28,579 nucleotides of DNA, taken from JAOABP01 sp964590395. Its GTDB lineage: Bacteria; Hydrothermota; Tepidihabitantia; Tepidihabitantales; Tepidihabitantaceae. The stretch is from contig CAZPVT010000001.1 in assembly GCA_964590395.1 (NCBI GenBank), positions 1-28,579 on the forward strand, given 5' to 3'. Shown one piece after another: positions 15,089 through 23,394 of the stretch (within the stretch, counting starts at the first letter, position 1; every line of letters begins with the position of its first letter). Made by a program: the position numbers and the translations under genes. A model generated the notes under the pieces. That model made no database searches, was not told where the DNA came from, and was given only the letters and a program-made list of their open reading frames with translations.

Positions 15089-15264
15089 TCGGTTGGCTAC
15101 GGGTTGCCAGCCGAGCAAAAATAGTAAACCCGGAGAAAAAGAGGCTTAGAACCGTTCAGAGTGCTGGTATAATGCATTGGCACCTTTAAAATAAAACAAG
15201 TTTGGTCCGTGCGCGAACCCACCTATTGAACGATTCTCAAGCAACAATAAAAAGGAGTAATGAT
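15089..15264 (+). promoter_or_regulatory. Long structured 5' leader of the RRM protein mRNA
   Basis: The predicted transcript starts almost directly with a hairpin: GGTTGGC at 15091-15097 pairs with GCCAGCC at 15106-15112 around an 8-nt loop. A second hairpin can form between 15161-15168 and 15176-15183 (GTGCTGGT with ATTGGCAC, including G-U pairs). The leader ends in AAAGGAG. Long leaders are common on cold-inducible or autoregulated RNA-binding protein genes, so temperature or self-binding control is a reasonable guess. No known riboswitch was recognised. Confidence 0.4.
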
Positions 15265-15612
15265 ATGGCAAAGCGCTTGTTTGTGGGCAATCTGCCCTTT
15301 AGCGCCACCGAAGCCCAACTGCGCGATATTTTCAACCAGTATGGTGAGGTCGTTTCGGTAAACATAGTAACTGACCGATTTACCAGTCGTCCCCGTGGGT
15401 TCGCCTTCGTGGAAATGGCTACCGAGGAATCAGCCCAATCTGCAATTCAAGGGCTAAACGGTTATACTATGGATGACCGGACATTGAATGTCAACGAGGC
15501 TCGGGAGAGAACCGAAAATCGCGGCGGCTTTAACACTAGCCGAACATCACGGGGGCCGCGTAAAGGTGGACGCAGTGGTGGTACCGGCTATTCATCCGGT
15601 AGACGCTGGTAA
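15265..15612 (+). CDS. RRM-domain RNA-binding protein
   Basis: A 115-aa glycine-rich RNA-binding protein. A single RRM fills residues 4-80, with RNP2 LFVGNL at 5-10 and RNP1 RGFAFVEM at 44-51. A basic, Gly/Ser/Arg-rich tail (RGPRKGGRSGG) follows. Bacterial members of this kind, best studied in cyanobacteria, bind RNA and are often induced by cold. The ATG at 15265 has AGGAG at 15253-15257 with ideal spacing; the frame extends upstream to 15202, but those codons fall in the leader. It is monocistronic, lying between its own promoter and a strong terminator. The family is certain and the RNA targets are unknown. Confidence 0.95.
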   Translation: MAKRLFVGNLPFSATEAQLRDIFNQYGEVVSVNIVTDRFTSRPRGFAFVEMATEESAQSAIQGLNGYTMDDRTLNVNEARERTENRGGFNTSRTSRGPRKGGRSGGTGYSSGRRW

Positions 15613-15627
15613 AAACTGTCGCTAACC

Positions 15628-15660
15628 AAGCGGGCTCAAAAGAGCCCGCTTGACTTTTTA
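15628..15660 (+). terminator. Rho-independent terminator after the RRM gene
   Basis: A perfect 10-bp stem (AAGCGGGCTC with GAGCCCGCTT) closes an AAAA loop at 15628-15651 and is followed by GACTTTTTA. It ends the RRM transcript 16 nt after the stop codon. The end of the stem and the T-run also supply the -35 box of the next promoter. Confidence 0.9.
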
Positions 15661-15676
15661 TCGCCCTTCTTATAAT
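15650..15676 (+). promoter_or_regulatory. Promoter of tldD, predicted leaderless
   Basis: TTGACT at 15650-15655 and a perfect TATAAT at 15671-15676 are separated by 15 bp. The ATG of tldD begins seven bases after the -10 box, exactly where transcription should start. There is no Shine-Dalgarno sequence, so a leaderless mRNA is predicted. Confidence 0.55.
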
Positions 15677-15682
15677 TGAACT

Positions 15683-17185
15683 ATGCCACCACAGATCTTA
15701 AATGAAACCACTGTCCAGAAAATTCTAAACCAGACTCTCCGTTACGCCTGTACCCGAGTTGAGTACGCCGATATTCTTTACAAACGGATTGTGCGGATCG
15801 AACTCCAACGGTTACCCGACCGACTGATTACTAAACCATTCAACGCTAAATCCCGGGTGCAGGTTAGACTCTTAGATAAAGGCAAGAAAGTAGAAATCAA
15901 AGTCGGCACACTCACCACGGAATCGATCAAACGGGCAATTGACAAGGGTGTGCAACTGCTTTCGATCACCCCCGAACCCCAGCCCCTAATTCGCCTCGCA
16001 CCGATTCCCAATCCCGACCGTATACGGTATGGCTCCGCAGCCCCCAAACTCTTCCCGGCAGGGGAAATTTTTACCACAATTACCCAAGGAATTAAGAACA
16101 TTATCAGACAGATAAACCGCAATTATCCGTCAATGGAAATCAAACCCGAATTATGGTTCTTCTCGCAAAGAGAAGAAAAGGCTATCGCTGATACTACCGG
16201 CATCTTCAAAACCCAGGTTATGCCCCGAACATTTTTCCAGCTGATCACCAGAGTAAAAGGACCGCAGGGTATTATGACTCAAACCCGTGCCCGTTTAGGC
16301 AACCCGCTACCATACTCCTGGATCGTCAAAAAGTACCGCAACGGCTACCGTCTCACTCCATTGGCTATTCGCCATATCCGCAACTGGATAAACAAAACCA
16401 TTGCTCTTCAGGAGGCGATAACGCTCACAACCGAAGAGATAAAATCACTTACCCACTTTATCCTCCATTATACCACCCTTGGAGTTTTTGTCCATGAAGC
16501 ACTCGGACACAACTTTGAAGCGGATACCGTTAAAGTCGGTAATTCCGGTATCATCGACCGCCACGGAAAACCAATGGGTATCGTGGCTGCAGATATCGTC
16601 AATATCCTTGACGGCCCCCTACCGGGCAACAACGACGAAGGTTTCGGCACCGAATTTATTGACGATGAGGGCGTAGAGGTAAAGACCAAACTGCTCGCCG
16701 AAAGAGGCGAGGTTAAAGGAATGATTCATAACCGGGAAACCGCAGCTTATTTCCAAGTCGAACCCAACGGCGGTGCCTTCAGTGAAATGGGCGACCGTCG
16801 AATTCCTCGGATGTCAAACACCTATGTGCAACCGGCAACTAAGAAAAACTGGTTCCACACCATTGAACAGCTGATCAGTGATGTCCCCAAAGGCATCATT
16901 CTTGAAGGTACCGCGGGGGGCGCAGTTTCCAAAGACGGCATGTCTTCCTCAGTCCTCATCGGCTACTTAATTGAACACGGCAAAATCACCCGAACGGTCA
17001 AACCCGCCAACTTCTCTGCCCAGACGCTCTACGCCCTGCGCTTTATTGAAGGATTTGCCGGACCGATTACGATTGCGGATGTTGGTTTCTGCGGTAAAGG
17101 ACAGACAAAATATGTTGGTGACGGTGGCCCGCTCTGGACAAAGATCAAAAACAATGAACATATCAACCTGTCAATCCAGGGGTAA
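15683..17185 (+). CDS. tldD: TldD, metalloprotease subunit of TldD/TldE
   Basis: A 500-aa catalytic subunit of the TldD/TldE heterodimer, a zinc protease that degrades unfolded or modified peptides. In E. coli it matures microcin B17 and clears the antitoxin CcdA. The family HExxxH motif appears as HEALGH (His271, Glu272, His276). It is followed by conserved segments TEFIDDEGVEVKTKLLAERGEVKGMIHNRETA and RIPRMSNTYV. It is slightly longer than the E. coli protein. The ATG at 15683 is seven bases after a perfect -10 box, without a ribosome-binding site. It is followed two bases later by tldE. No modified-peptide cluster is nearby, so a general peptide-turnover role is more likely. Confidence 0.93.
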   Translation: MPPQILNETTVQKILNQTLRYACTRVEYADILYKRIVRIELQRLPDRLITKPFNAKSRVQVRLLDKGKKVEIKVGTLTTESIKRAIDKGVQLLSITPEPQPLIRLAPIPNPDRIRYGSAAPKLFPAGEIFTTITQGIKNIIRQINRNYPSMEIKPELWFFSQREEKAIADTTGIFKTQVMPRTFFQLITRVKGPQGIMTQTRARLGNPLPYSWIVKKYRNGYRLTPLAIRHIRNWINKTIALQEAITLTTEEIKSLTHFILHYTTLGVFVHEALGHNFEADTVKVGNSGIIDRHGKPMGIVAADIVNILDGPLPGNNDEGFGTEFIDDEGVEVKTKLLAERGEVKGMIHNRETAAYFQVEPNGGAFSEMGDRRIPRMSNTYVQPATKKNWFHTIEQLISDVPKGIILEGTAGGAVSKDGMSSSVLIGYLIEHGKITRTVKPANFSAQTLYALRFIEGFAGPITIADVGFCGKGQTKYVGDGGPLWTKIKNNEHINLSIQG

Positions 17186-17187
17186 TT

Positions 17188-18525
17188 ATGGATTTTAAAA
17201 AATTCAATGAGCAAATAAGGCGCGTTACTCAAAAATTCAACCTGACTGATTACGAAATACTCCTTACCATTACCACCACCCTGACCGCTCATATCGAAAA
17301 CCGAGAAATCACCCTGCAACTGGAAAATGATATCTTCTCCGGTTCTCTGCGTGGACTAAAGGCAGACAAACTGAGTTTTGTCCCGTTTACCGAACCCAGT
17401 CTCGGTTTACTGGAACTGGGAATAAGGGTCGCCCAAAACAGCGCCCTACCCGCACCATTAACCGCATTCGCCACCATCCCTGCCCATCTGCCTGTGCCAG
17501 CTGCTTTTGATCCTCAAATCGTCCGTCTCTTGAATAACCCGGCTTTGGTTCAACGTTTTGCTGAGGATATCGTGCGCCAGGCTTATGAAACCAATAGGAT
17601 TGAAACTCTCAAGGGATTGGTTCAAGTACGGAACGAAACCAAACTGCTCGCTACCAGACACAGCCCAGAAGCGGTGTGTGCTGACCGCACCGCCTTCTCG
17701 GTATTTGTCGATGTAAACACGAAAGATTTTGCCTACTTTGCAACGAGAAAACTGCCGGAATTAGACGAATTAACCGGACTCGCGGCTCAGGTGGCAAACG
17801 CCCTGCCCACTTACGAAACAACGCCGGAAAACGAAGGACTAAAAGGGAAAATAGTGCCCGCAATCCTTGACCCGATATTTACCGAAGAAATGATAAGAAA
17901 GCTTGTTGCTGAACACCTTTACGCCGCTGCTGCCCAAGAAGGAATGTCCAAATACCAAATCGGCACCCAGATCATGTCCCCACTCATTACCCTGTGGGAC
18001 GATGCCTCCTGTCCTTTTGGCAGTACCACGTTTCCCGTAGATGACGAAGGTACACCGGTGCGTAAAAATCTGGTGGTGAAAGCCGGCGTCTTACAACATT
18101 ATCTATACGATCGCACCACCGCACAACGGGATAGTGTGGAATCAACCGGCAATGGCAGAAGAAGGCCGGTGTTAATTGAAGAAGAAAATGAAGCCCCGGT
18201 CCGTTGTACTATTAATGACATATTTATCTCCCCGGGCGAAACCGAACTTGATCAGATGCTCAAAACAGTGGATGCAGGCATTCTAATTAGACTGCTTCTC
18301 GGATTTCATACCGCAAACCGGACCACCGGCGACTTTACTAACACCTTATATATTGGACGTATAATCAAAAACGGCGAAATCACCGCTCTGCCTCACCCCG
18401 GACGCTGGGCAGTTAAAGGTAATGCTCTAAAAATTATGAAAAACATCGCTGCCGTCAGCAAAGAAACTTGCGCCACCGGCTCAGGCAACCTGCCTTGGCT
18501 AAAAACCGAAATTACCGTAACCTAA
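17188..18525 (+). CDS. tldE: TldE (PmbA), partner subunit of TldD
   Basis: A 445-aa protein of the TldE/PmbA family, the non-catalytic partner of TldD. It shares the overall TldD-like layout (ENREITLQLENDIFSGSLRG near the N terminus, SPLITLWDDASCPFGSTTFPVDDEGTPV in the middle), but the HExxxH metal motif is absent, as expected for TldE. The final part with NRTTGDFTN and GRIIKNGEIT is typical. AGGGG lies six bases before the ATG. The stop codon overlaps the convergent CvpA-like gene by four bases. Confidence 0.92.
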   Translation: MDFKKFNEQIRRVTQKFNLTDYEILLTITTTLTAHIENREITLQLENDIFSGSLRGLKADKLSFVPFTEPSLGLLELGIRVAQNSALPAPLTAFATIPAHLPVPAAFDPQIVRLLNNPALVQRFAEDIVRQAYETNRIETLKGLVQVRNETKLLATRHSPEAVCADRTAFSVFVDVNTKDFAYFATRKLPELDELTGLAAQVANALPTYETTPENEGLKGKIVPAILDPIFTEEMIRKLVAEHLYAAAAQEGMSKYQIGTQIMSPLITLWDDASCPFGSTTFPVDDEGTPVRKNLVVKAGVLQHYLYDRTTAQRDSVESTGNGRRRPVLIEEENEAPVRCTINDIFISPGETELDQMLKTVDAGILIRLLLGFHTANRTTGDFTNTLYIGRIIKNGEITALPHPGRWAVKGNALKIMKNIAAVSKETCATGSGNLPWLKTEITVT

Positions 18526-19013
18526 ATGTTATTATACCGTGCTATCCGTAAAATTGCCAAAAGTTCTCGGAAAACCCCGAAATAAAGCACTTGACTCGCC
18601 ATCCACGAGCGGTGAATAGCGTCAACAACGACAGAGTGTCGATTCACTGAAAATAGCAGCACCGTCCTCAAGGCAGCATGTCCGAACACAAAACCACTGA
18701 CTACCCCAAACAGCAGTCCGAAAATATGCCCAAAACCACCCAAACTAAACTCCACCATTTGATTCAAAATACTGGCAATAACTACCGCGCCCATCGCAAA
18801 AGCTATAAAAGTCAATAGAAAAGATAAGGGGAGCGAGATATTCAGCCACCGATGTAACTCGGGAAAAAACCTCACTGCACCAACAAGTGCCCCAATAAAA
18901 AAGAGTGTTTCGTAAAAAATTAACGACAAATCCCGTATCGCCCGGAGTAACTGGATCCCGGCGCTGACCGAGACAACACCGATTGCTAAGAGGTCTACCC
19001 AATTAAACCTCAT
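18522..19013 (-). CDS. CvpA family membrane protein
   Basis: A 163-aa integral membrane protein with four predicted hydrophobic segments and the CvpA-like beginning FNWVDLLAIGVV. The family was named for colicin V production; its members are linked to envelope integrity, and the molecular role is unknown. The ATG at 19013 is preferred; the frame extends three codons further to a TTG at 19022 with no better ribosome-binding site. It lies downstream of the DUF4177-like gene on the minus strand and is probably co-transcribed. Its 3' end overlaps the tldE stop by four bases. Confidence 0.8.
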   Translation of the reverse strand: MRFNWVDLLAIGVVSVSAGIQLLRAIRDLSLIFYETLFFIGALVGAVRFFPELHRWLNISLPLSFLLTFIAFAMGAVVIASILNQMVEFSLGGFGHIFGLLFGVVSGFVFGHAALRTVLLFSVNRHSVVVDAIHRSWMASQVLYFGVFRELLAILRIARYNNI

Positions 19014-19056
19014 TGCTAACAACTCGTCTGCCCTTGAAATAACGAATTCTGTCCGT

Positions 19057-19326
19057 TCAATTACTCCCGGTTCCTTCCTGCGCTTCCTGACGCAGACGTT
19101 TAAAGAATAGTATTGCCTTGGTAATTATGCCGCTGTGGTCAGAACCGTTAATTACTGACACCAGTTCCCAGCCCTCACTGCCCAAATCATTCACATACGC
19201 TTGGACGCCATCCATCGTATCCCGCGGCTTCTTCTCTCCTGGCACCTGAACACCCCAGCGCGCCATTTTCAGTACCGGGCTCATATGGATATCGATCTGT
19301 AGCAGTTTGTATTCCCATCTAACCAT
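19057..19326 (-). CDS. DUF4177-like small protein
   Basis: An 89-aa protein with the DUF4177 pattern: an opening WEYKLL strand, then the LGSEGWELVSV core, and a final FFKR segment. Family members are small, widespread and functionally unassigned; they are often found near membrane or regulatory genes. The ATG at 19326 has AGGAG six bases upstream and a clear promoter behind it. It leads a two-gene minus-strand unit with the CvpA-like gene. There is no signal peptide or membrane helix, so it is probably cytoplasmic. Confidence 0.75.
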   Translation of the reverse strand: MVRWEYKLLQIDIHMSPVLKMARWGVQVPGEKKPRDTMDGVQAYVNDLGSEGWELVSVINGSDHSGIITKAILFFKRLRQEAQEGTGSN

Positions 19327-19345
19327 TAGAACTCCTTTTATTATT

Positions 19346-19373
19346 ATCCTATCGTGCAGCCAATGCCAGTCAA
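19346..19373 (-). promoter_or_regulatory. Promoter for the DUF4177-cvpA unit
   Basis: On the minus strand TTGACT (19373-19368), a 16-bp spacer and TAGGAT (19351-19346) precede the DUF4177-like gene. The predicted start near 19339 gives a leader of about 13 nt that still includes AGGAG. Confidence 0.5.
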
Positions 19374-19423
19374 GACTTAATTCCCCCTACCTCCGGCGCA
19401 AACTTACGCCCATCGTTTACCTG

Positions 19424-19451
19424 TTGCCTCACATCTTTTCTCTGATATTAT
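19424..19451 (+). promoter_or_regulatory. Promoter of the Minf_1886-like gene, predicted leaderless
   Basis: TTGCCT at 19424-19429, a 16-bp spacer and TATTAT at 19446-19451 place the start of transcription at about 19458, the first base of the GTG start codon. The geometry matches the tldD promoter. It is divergent from the promoter of the neighbouring minus-strand unit. Confidence 0.45.
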
Positions 19452-19457
19452 TATATT

Positions 19458-19829
19458 GTGATTCTGCTTTATGATCTGCTCAAAAAAGACCCGCGGTTCA
19501 CGATTGACGCATACCTTCTTCTGAATGACGGGCTACAACTTGCCTACCAACAGACCGGCCGGAAAACCCAAATCCCCGCCACCGAACTACTCGAAGCGAT
19601 TCGCCGGCTGATGGCACACCGCTACGGCTTGATGGCAAAAACTGTACTTTGCCTGTGGGGCATCAAATCTACCGATGATATCGGACAACTGATTCTGAAT
19701 CTGATCCAAGCTGGATTGCTGCAGCAAGACACCATTGACCAGTTTGACCAATTTCATTCTGCCTACGACTTTGAGACAGCATTCATCAACGATTATCAAC
19801 TGCCTGGGCATTCCTCAGTCCACCGTTGA
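19458..19829 (+). CDS. Minf_1886 family protein
   Basis: A 123-aa protein of an uncharacterised family known mainly from Verrucomicrobia, Planctomycetes and relatives. The pattern is recognisable: DPRFTIDAYLLLNDGL near the N terminus, ELLEAIRRLMAHRYGLMAKTVL in the middle, then WGIKSTDDIGQLILNLIQAGLL and YDFETAF. It is probably a mostly helical cytoplasmic protein. The start is GTG at 19458, with no ribosome-binding site but a -10 box seven bases upstream. It is followed by a promoter for rpmF, so it is probably monocistronic. No catalytic residues stand out and the function is unknown. Confidence 0.8.
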   Translation: MILLYDLLKKDPRFTIDAYLLLNDGLQLAYQQTGRKTQIPATELLEAIRRLMAHRYGLMAKTVLCLWGIKSTDDIGQLILNLIQAGLLQQDTIDQFDQFHSAYDFETAFINDYQLPGHSSVHR

Positions 19830-19833
19830 TTTC

Positions 19834-19861
19834 TTGACTAAAGCGTTAATACCATTAATAT
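19834..19861 (+). promoter_or_regulatory. Promoter of the rpmF-plsX unit
   Basis: TTGACT at 19834-19839 and TAATAT at 19856-19861 are 16 bp apart, just after the previous stop codon. The predicted leader of about 34 nt carries GGAGG ahead of the rpmF start. The surrounding sequence is AT-rich and allows alternative -10 registers. Confidence 0.5.
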
Positions 19862-19901
19862 ATAAAGATTAATTGGAAAAGTAATCAAACGGAGGAAATC
19901 A

Positions 19902-20090
19902 ATGCCTTTACCAAAAAGACGCCACTCCCGACAGCGGGGTAGAAAACGTCGCACCCACTGGCGTCTGTCACCACCGACGCTGGTGAAATGTGGCCATTGC
20001 CATGAACCGAAACCTCCTCATCGGGTCTGCCCACACTGCGGGTATTATGCTGGAAAACCAGTAATGACCGTGGGGAAACAAAAAGAATAG
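19902..20090 (+). CDS. rpmF: 50S ribosomal protein L32
   Basis: A 62-aa basic protein of the large ribosomal subunit. The N terminus MPLPKRRHSRQRGRKRR is typical, and the C-terminal half carries the zinc-ribbon form with four cysteines (Cys30, Cys33, Cys43, Cys46). GGAGG lies six bases before the ATG. The stop codon is directly adjacent to the plsX GTG, the common rpmF-plsX arrangement in bacteria that links translation to phospholipid synthesis. Confidence 0.96.
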   Translation: MPLPKRRHSRQRGRKRRTHWRLSPPTLVKCGHCHEPKPPHRVCPHCGYYAGKPVMTVGKQKE

Positions 20091-21083
20091 GTGAACATCG
20101 CCATTGACGCTATGGGCTCGGACCGTGCCCCCCGAGTTGAACTGGAAGCAGTGAATTTATCCCTTAAGGAACTTTCCGATATCAACATCACCGTTGTCGG
20201 CAGGCCGGAAATTATCAAAGACGAAGAAAACTTTGATCAACGGGTAGCATTCATTCCTGCTGCCGAGGTAGTCGGAATGCACGAAACCGCGCCCACGGTA
20301 ATAAAAAAGAAAAGGAACTCATCGATTGCCATCTGTATGGAACTCCATAAACAGGGCAAGGTCGACGCGGTGGTCAGCGCCGGTAATACCGGCGCGGTGA
20401 TGGCTTTTGCCCTAACAACCCTCGGCTCGATCTCTGGTGTTCACCGTCCGACCCTCGCGGTCCTGTTTCCCCGGATCAAAGGCAGTACTTTAGTGCTGGA
20501 TGTTGGTGCCAATGTTGACACCAAACCATTTCAACTGCTCCAGTTTGCGATTATGGGCGCGACTGCCGCCCGTTTCTTCTTTCGCAAGGCAAATCCATCA
20601 GTCGGACTGCTCAACATCGGTCAAGAAGACACCAAGGGAAACGAACTCACCATCAACACTTACCAACTCCTCAAAGCGAGTGAATTGAATTTCATCGGCA
20701 ATATCGAAGGCAACGAAATCCTCACCGGCAAAGCGGATGTCGTTGTCTGTGACGGTTTTGTTGGCAACACCTTGCTCAAGTATGGCGAAGGGCTGGGTGA
20801 AATCCTGCGCGAACTGCTCCGCGACTATTACGAATCAGAGTCCAAATACCGGCTGCGACGCTGGTTTTCCCGGCCGGTCCTCGAAGAATTTATCAGCCGG
20901 ATGGACTACCAAGAGCACGGCGGCGCAGTAATGCTGGGTGTTCAAGGAAATGTCGTAGTCGCCCATGGTCGTTCCACCCCCCAAGCGTTAAAGAATGCCA
21001 TCCGCACCGCCTATTATGCGGTCCGTGATAACCTGTCCCAGCATCTCGCCCAGGCATTCAGTAGTGAATCAGCGAACCAATGA
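20091..21083 (+). CDS. plsX: Phosphate acyltransferase PlsX
   Basis: A 330-aa enzyme that converts acyl-ACP to acyl-phosphate, the first step of the PlsX/PlsY phospholipid route. Family landmarks are MNIAIDAMGSDRAP, VVSAGNTGAVMA, LDVGANVDTKP, NIGQEDTKGNE, VVCDGFVGNTLLK and VAHGRSTPQALKNAI. The start is GTG directly after the rpmF stop. The fabH gene that often follows plsX is absent; three envelope protein genes take its place, the first overlapping by ATGA. The enzyme is soluble or peripheral on the inner membrane. Confidence 0.96.
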   Translation: MNIAIDAMGSDRAPRVELEAVNLSLKELSDINITVVGRPEIIKDEENFDQRVAFIPAAEVVGMHETAPTVIKKKRNSSIAICMELHKQGKVDAVVSAGNTGAVMAFALTTLGSISGVHRPTLAVLFPRIKGSTLVLDVGANVDTKPFQLLQFAIMGATAARFFFRKANPSVGLLNIGQEDTKGNELTINTYQLLKASELNFIGNIEGNEILTGKADVVVCDGFVGNTLLKYGEGLGEILRELLRDYYESESKYRLRRWFSRPVLEEFISRMDYQEHGGAVMLGVQGNVVVAHGRSTPQALKNAIRTAYYAVRDNLSQHLAQAFSSESANQ

Positions 21084-22183
21084 AAAAGATCCTTGCCTCA
21101 CTAATCTTTTTTCTCGGCTGTAACACCCTACCGGTAGGCTTTGATCAGTTCACCACCTTACCCGAAACCCGGACATTTGATCTCCCCCCCGATACCGTTG
21201 ACAGTTACGGTAAATATATTCCCCTCGGTCTTGCCGACTATCTTCTTCTGGGGAAGGACGACGGTTACGAATCTCGGATTTTAATTAAGTTTCCGGTCAA
21301 AGACAGTTCCCTAGATTCGGTAACTAAGGCGCAACTCGTCCTCAATCCGATCGATACTATCCCAATAAGATTTGTCTGCCGAGCCTGCTCAACCGACTGG
21401 TCAATCGCTGGCGTTACCTGGCTAATGGCTGATTCCTTTAATCGCTGGTTCAATCCGGGGGGCGATTATCATCAGTTCACCTTGGGCCAGGGTAGTTTAG
21501 CAAGAGACTCAACAGTTGTGGACTTAAATCTCTCTTACTTAGGGACCTTTGTAAGGGAATCGTATGGCATAATTATCCTACCAGTTGATACTGGTTTTAC
21601 CACGGTAGTTAATATGAACGACACCAAGAAGGGTCCGCGCCTGATCTTAACCTATGCAGATGGCAAGAAACGCCGCTATATGGCAAATAGCGACGCCCAC
21701 ATCGTTGACACCAGCCGGCTCCGCATTGCACTTAACGATCTGCTCGTCGGCGCCAGTTTTGCCTTTCGCACCTTTCTCAAGTTTAACCTCGACTCGCTCC
21801 CACCTGAAGCGACGATTATCAGCGCCCAACTCAGCTTTCAGCCCCAGACAATTTATCGCCGTGAAGATACCCTTAGGCTGGGTATCCACCGCATAATTGA
21901 TTCCTACTACCAGCGAGGCCGGTACGCCAAATTTGACGAGAATGCCGCTGCGGTTACCACTTATTCTCCGGCCAGTGGCGACACTACCTTAACCATAGAA
22001 ATCCGCCAACTGGTTCAGAAATGGGTATCACTCACTGATTCCTACCCAAATAATGGAATACTTATTACCGCCGAACCAGAATGGCGCAAACCATTTAGAA
22101 TAAAATTATCTCGCTCCGGAACTTATGCCCCCCGTTTGAAAATCCAGTATGCAATGCCCGCGGAGGACCGATTCTCACGATGA
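21080..22183 (+). CDS. Predicted lipoprotein with two DNRLRE-like domains
   Basis: A 367-aa exported protein. The signal peptide ends in FFLGC with lipidated Cys14. Two halves resemble each other and the DNRLRE beta-sandwich: ESRILIKFPV, AQLVLNP and GPRLILTY in the first; FRTFLKFNLDSLP, AQLSFQP and APRLKIQY in the second. Such domains are found in surface and cell-wall-associated proteins and have no catalytic role. The ATG at 21080 overlaps the plsX stop and the stop overlaps the next gene's ATG, so three genes are tightly coupled. The partner barrel protein encoded next suggests a joint envelope complex; this is inference from order only. Confidence 0.72.
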   Translation: MKKILASLIFFLGCNTLPVGFDQFTTLPETRTFDLPPDTVDSYGKYIPLGLADYLLLGKDDGYESRILIKFPVKDSSLDSVTKAQLVLNPIDTIPIRFVCRACSTDWSIAGVTWLMADSFNRWFNPGGDYHQFTLGQGSLARDSTVVDLNLSYLGTFVRESYGIIILPVDTGFTTVVNMNDTKKGPRLILTYADGKKRRYMANSDAHIVDTSRLRIALNDLLVGASFAFRTFLKFNLDSLPPEATIISAQLSFQPQTIYRREDTLRLGIHRIIDSYYQRGRYAKFDENAAAVTTYSPASGDTTLTIEIRQLVQKWVSLTDSYPNNGILITAEPEWRKPFRIKLSRSGTYAPRLKIQYAMPAEDRFSR

Positions 22184-23331
22184 AGAAAATCTCTTTCCTG
22201 CTGCTCATCTCGCTAACTCTAACTACCGCTCAATCATTTTTTAACAGCAACGGCCTGGGTGAGATTATGCAACCGGTTGATGCCCGCGGTAATGCGGTTG
22301 GCAACCCCAATGCCCTGTCAATTGCCTATCCGGGCAATTATCTGGAACTGAATCAAACAATGCTGAGAATCTCTCTTTTCGGCACTGCGCTACTTGCCCG
22401 TCAAAACGATATGCAGCGCGCTATCGGCAATGTCAGACCAGGTGCATTCTATGGCGCAATTCCCCTACCCACTGGCACCCGAATCCTATTGAATGCTGAT
22501 AGCCGTTTCAATCAGGATTTCGATATCTGGTCCGACTCCGCAACTACCACCCCCTGCCGATACCATATCACCAGCCGGGGTGGTATCTACGCACTCAACT
22601 TCGGCATTGCCCAATCGCTTCTCAACCGTTTCTGCCTCGGAATGCAATTTCAACAGTTAATCGGTGGTTCAAGAGAAAACTGGCATTACTCCACATCAGA
22701 AGGGATGATCACAACAGACACGATTGAAATTAACTACACCGGCAGAAACCTGCGATTCGGCATCACCGCCCAGATTTCATTTTTCAACCTCGCAGGTGGT
22801 TGCGATTTACCTACTACGCTCACTACCCGAAGATATAAACATCTGCACGGAATCACTGCAGACACATTTACCAGTTATCAAATCACCCTACCCGGCACCT
22901 TCGCCTTTGCCCTCTCGATTGTACCATTCCAACACACCCATCTGGGCACTGGCATTGAACTGCATCCCTGGTCAAAATCAACGCTCAGTACTCCGGACAC
23001 AACCCTCCTAGCTCGTTACCGTGATGGCTGGCGCTGGTCAATCGGACTGGAGTACGACCCATTTGCCCGCTTTCCGATCCGGGCTGGTTACTCACGAACC
23101 GACTGGTACTATTCAAACACTAAAACCGGTTCCCCAATTAAAGAGTCCGGTATCCATCTGGGCACCACCCTCCCCTTGCCCCAATTTGGCGCTCTGGAAA
23201 TTGCGGGCGAAATCCTCTTCCGCACCGGTACAACACCAACCGGTGTCCTTAGTGAAACTGCAGGTAGAATAATCCTCTCTCTTGTCTATGAGGAGCGCTG
23301 GGGAAAACGCACCCGGCGCTGGGGGTATTGA
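22180..23331 (+). CDS. Predicted outer-membrane beta-barrel protein
   Basis: A 383-aa protein with a clear signal peptide (MKKISFLLLISLTLTTAQS) and a body of alternating beta-strands rich in Thr, Tyr, Phe and Gly, as in FadL/PorV-like barrels. The opening segment DARGNAVGNPNALSIAYPGNY resembles the start of FadL/PorV-like proteins, where a short stretch before the barrel begins with a G/N-rich motif. The last strands (GRIILSLVYEERW) are followed by a short basic tail, so the usual terminal aromatic signal is imperfect (ends RRWGY). The ATG overlaps the previous stop by four bases. The ligand or role is not known. Confidence 0.7.
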   Translation: MKKISFLLLISLTLTTAQSFFNSNGLGEIMQPVDARGNAVGNPNALSIAYPGNYLELNQTMLRISLFGTALLARQNDMQRAIGNVRPGAFYGAIPLPTGTRILLNADSRFNQDFDIWSDSATTTPCRYHITSRGGIYALNFGIAQSLLNRFCLGMQFQQLIGGSRENWHYSTSEGMITTDTIEINYTGRNLRFGITAQISFFNLAGGCDLPTTLTTRRYKHLHGITADTFTSYQITLPGTFAFALSIVPFQHTHLGTGIELHPWSKSTLSTPDTTLLARYRDGWRWSIGLEYDPFARFPIRAGYSRTDWYYSNTKTGSPIKESGIHLGTTLPLPQFGALEIAGEILFRTGTTPTGVLSETAGRIILSLVYEERWGKRTRRWGY

Positions 23332-23394
23332 TAACACAATTATGACTACGGCAAAGGTTTTAAAACAATCGGCAAACCAAAAAGGAGGCTTACC

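Noticed and set aside
15091..15183. tRNA-like or known riboswitch fold in the RRM leader
   Set aside because: The two stems do not assemble into a cloverleaf, there is no acceptor/T-arm pattern, and no known riboswitch core was recognised.
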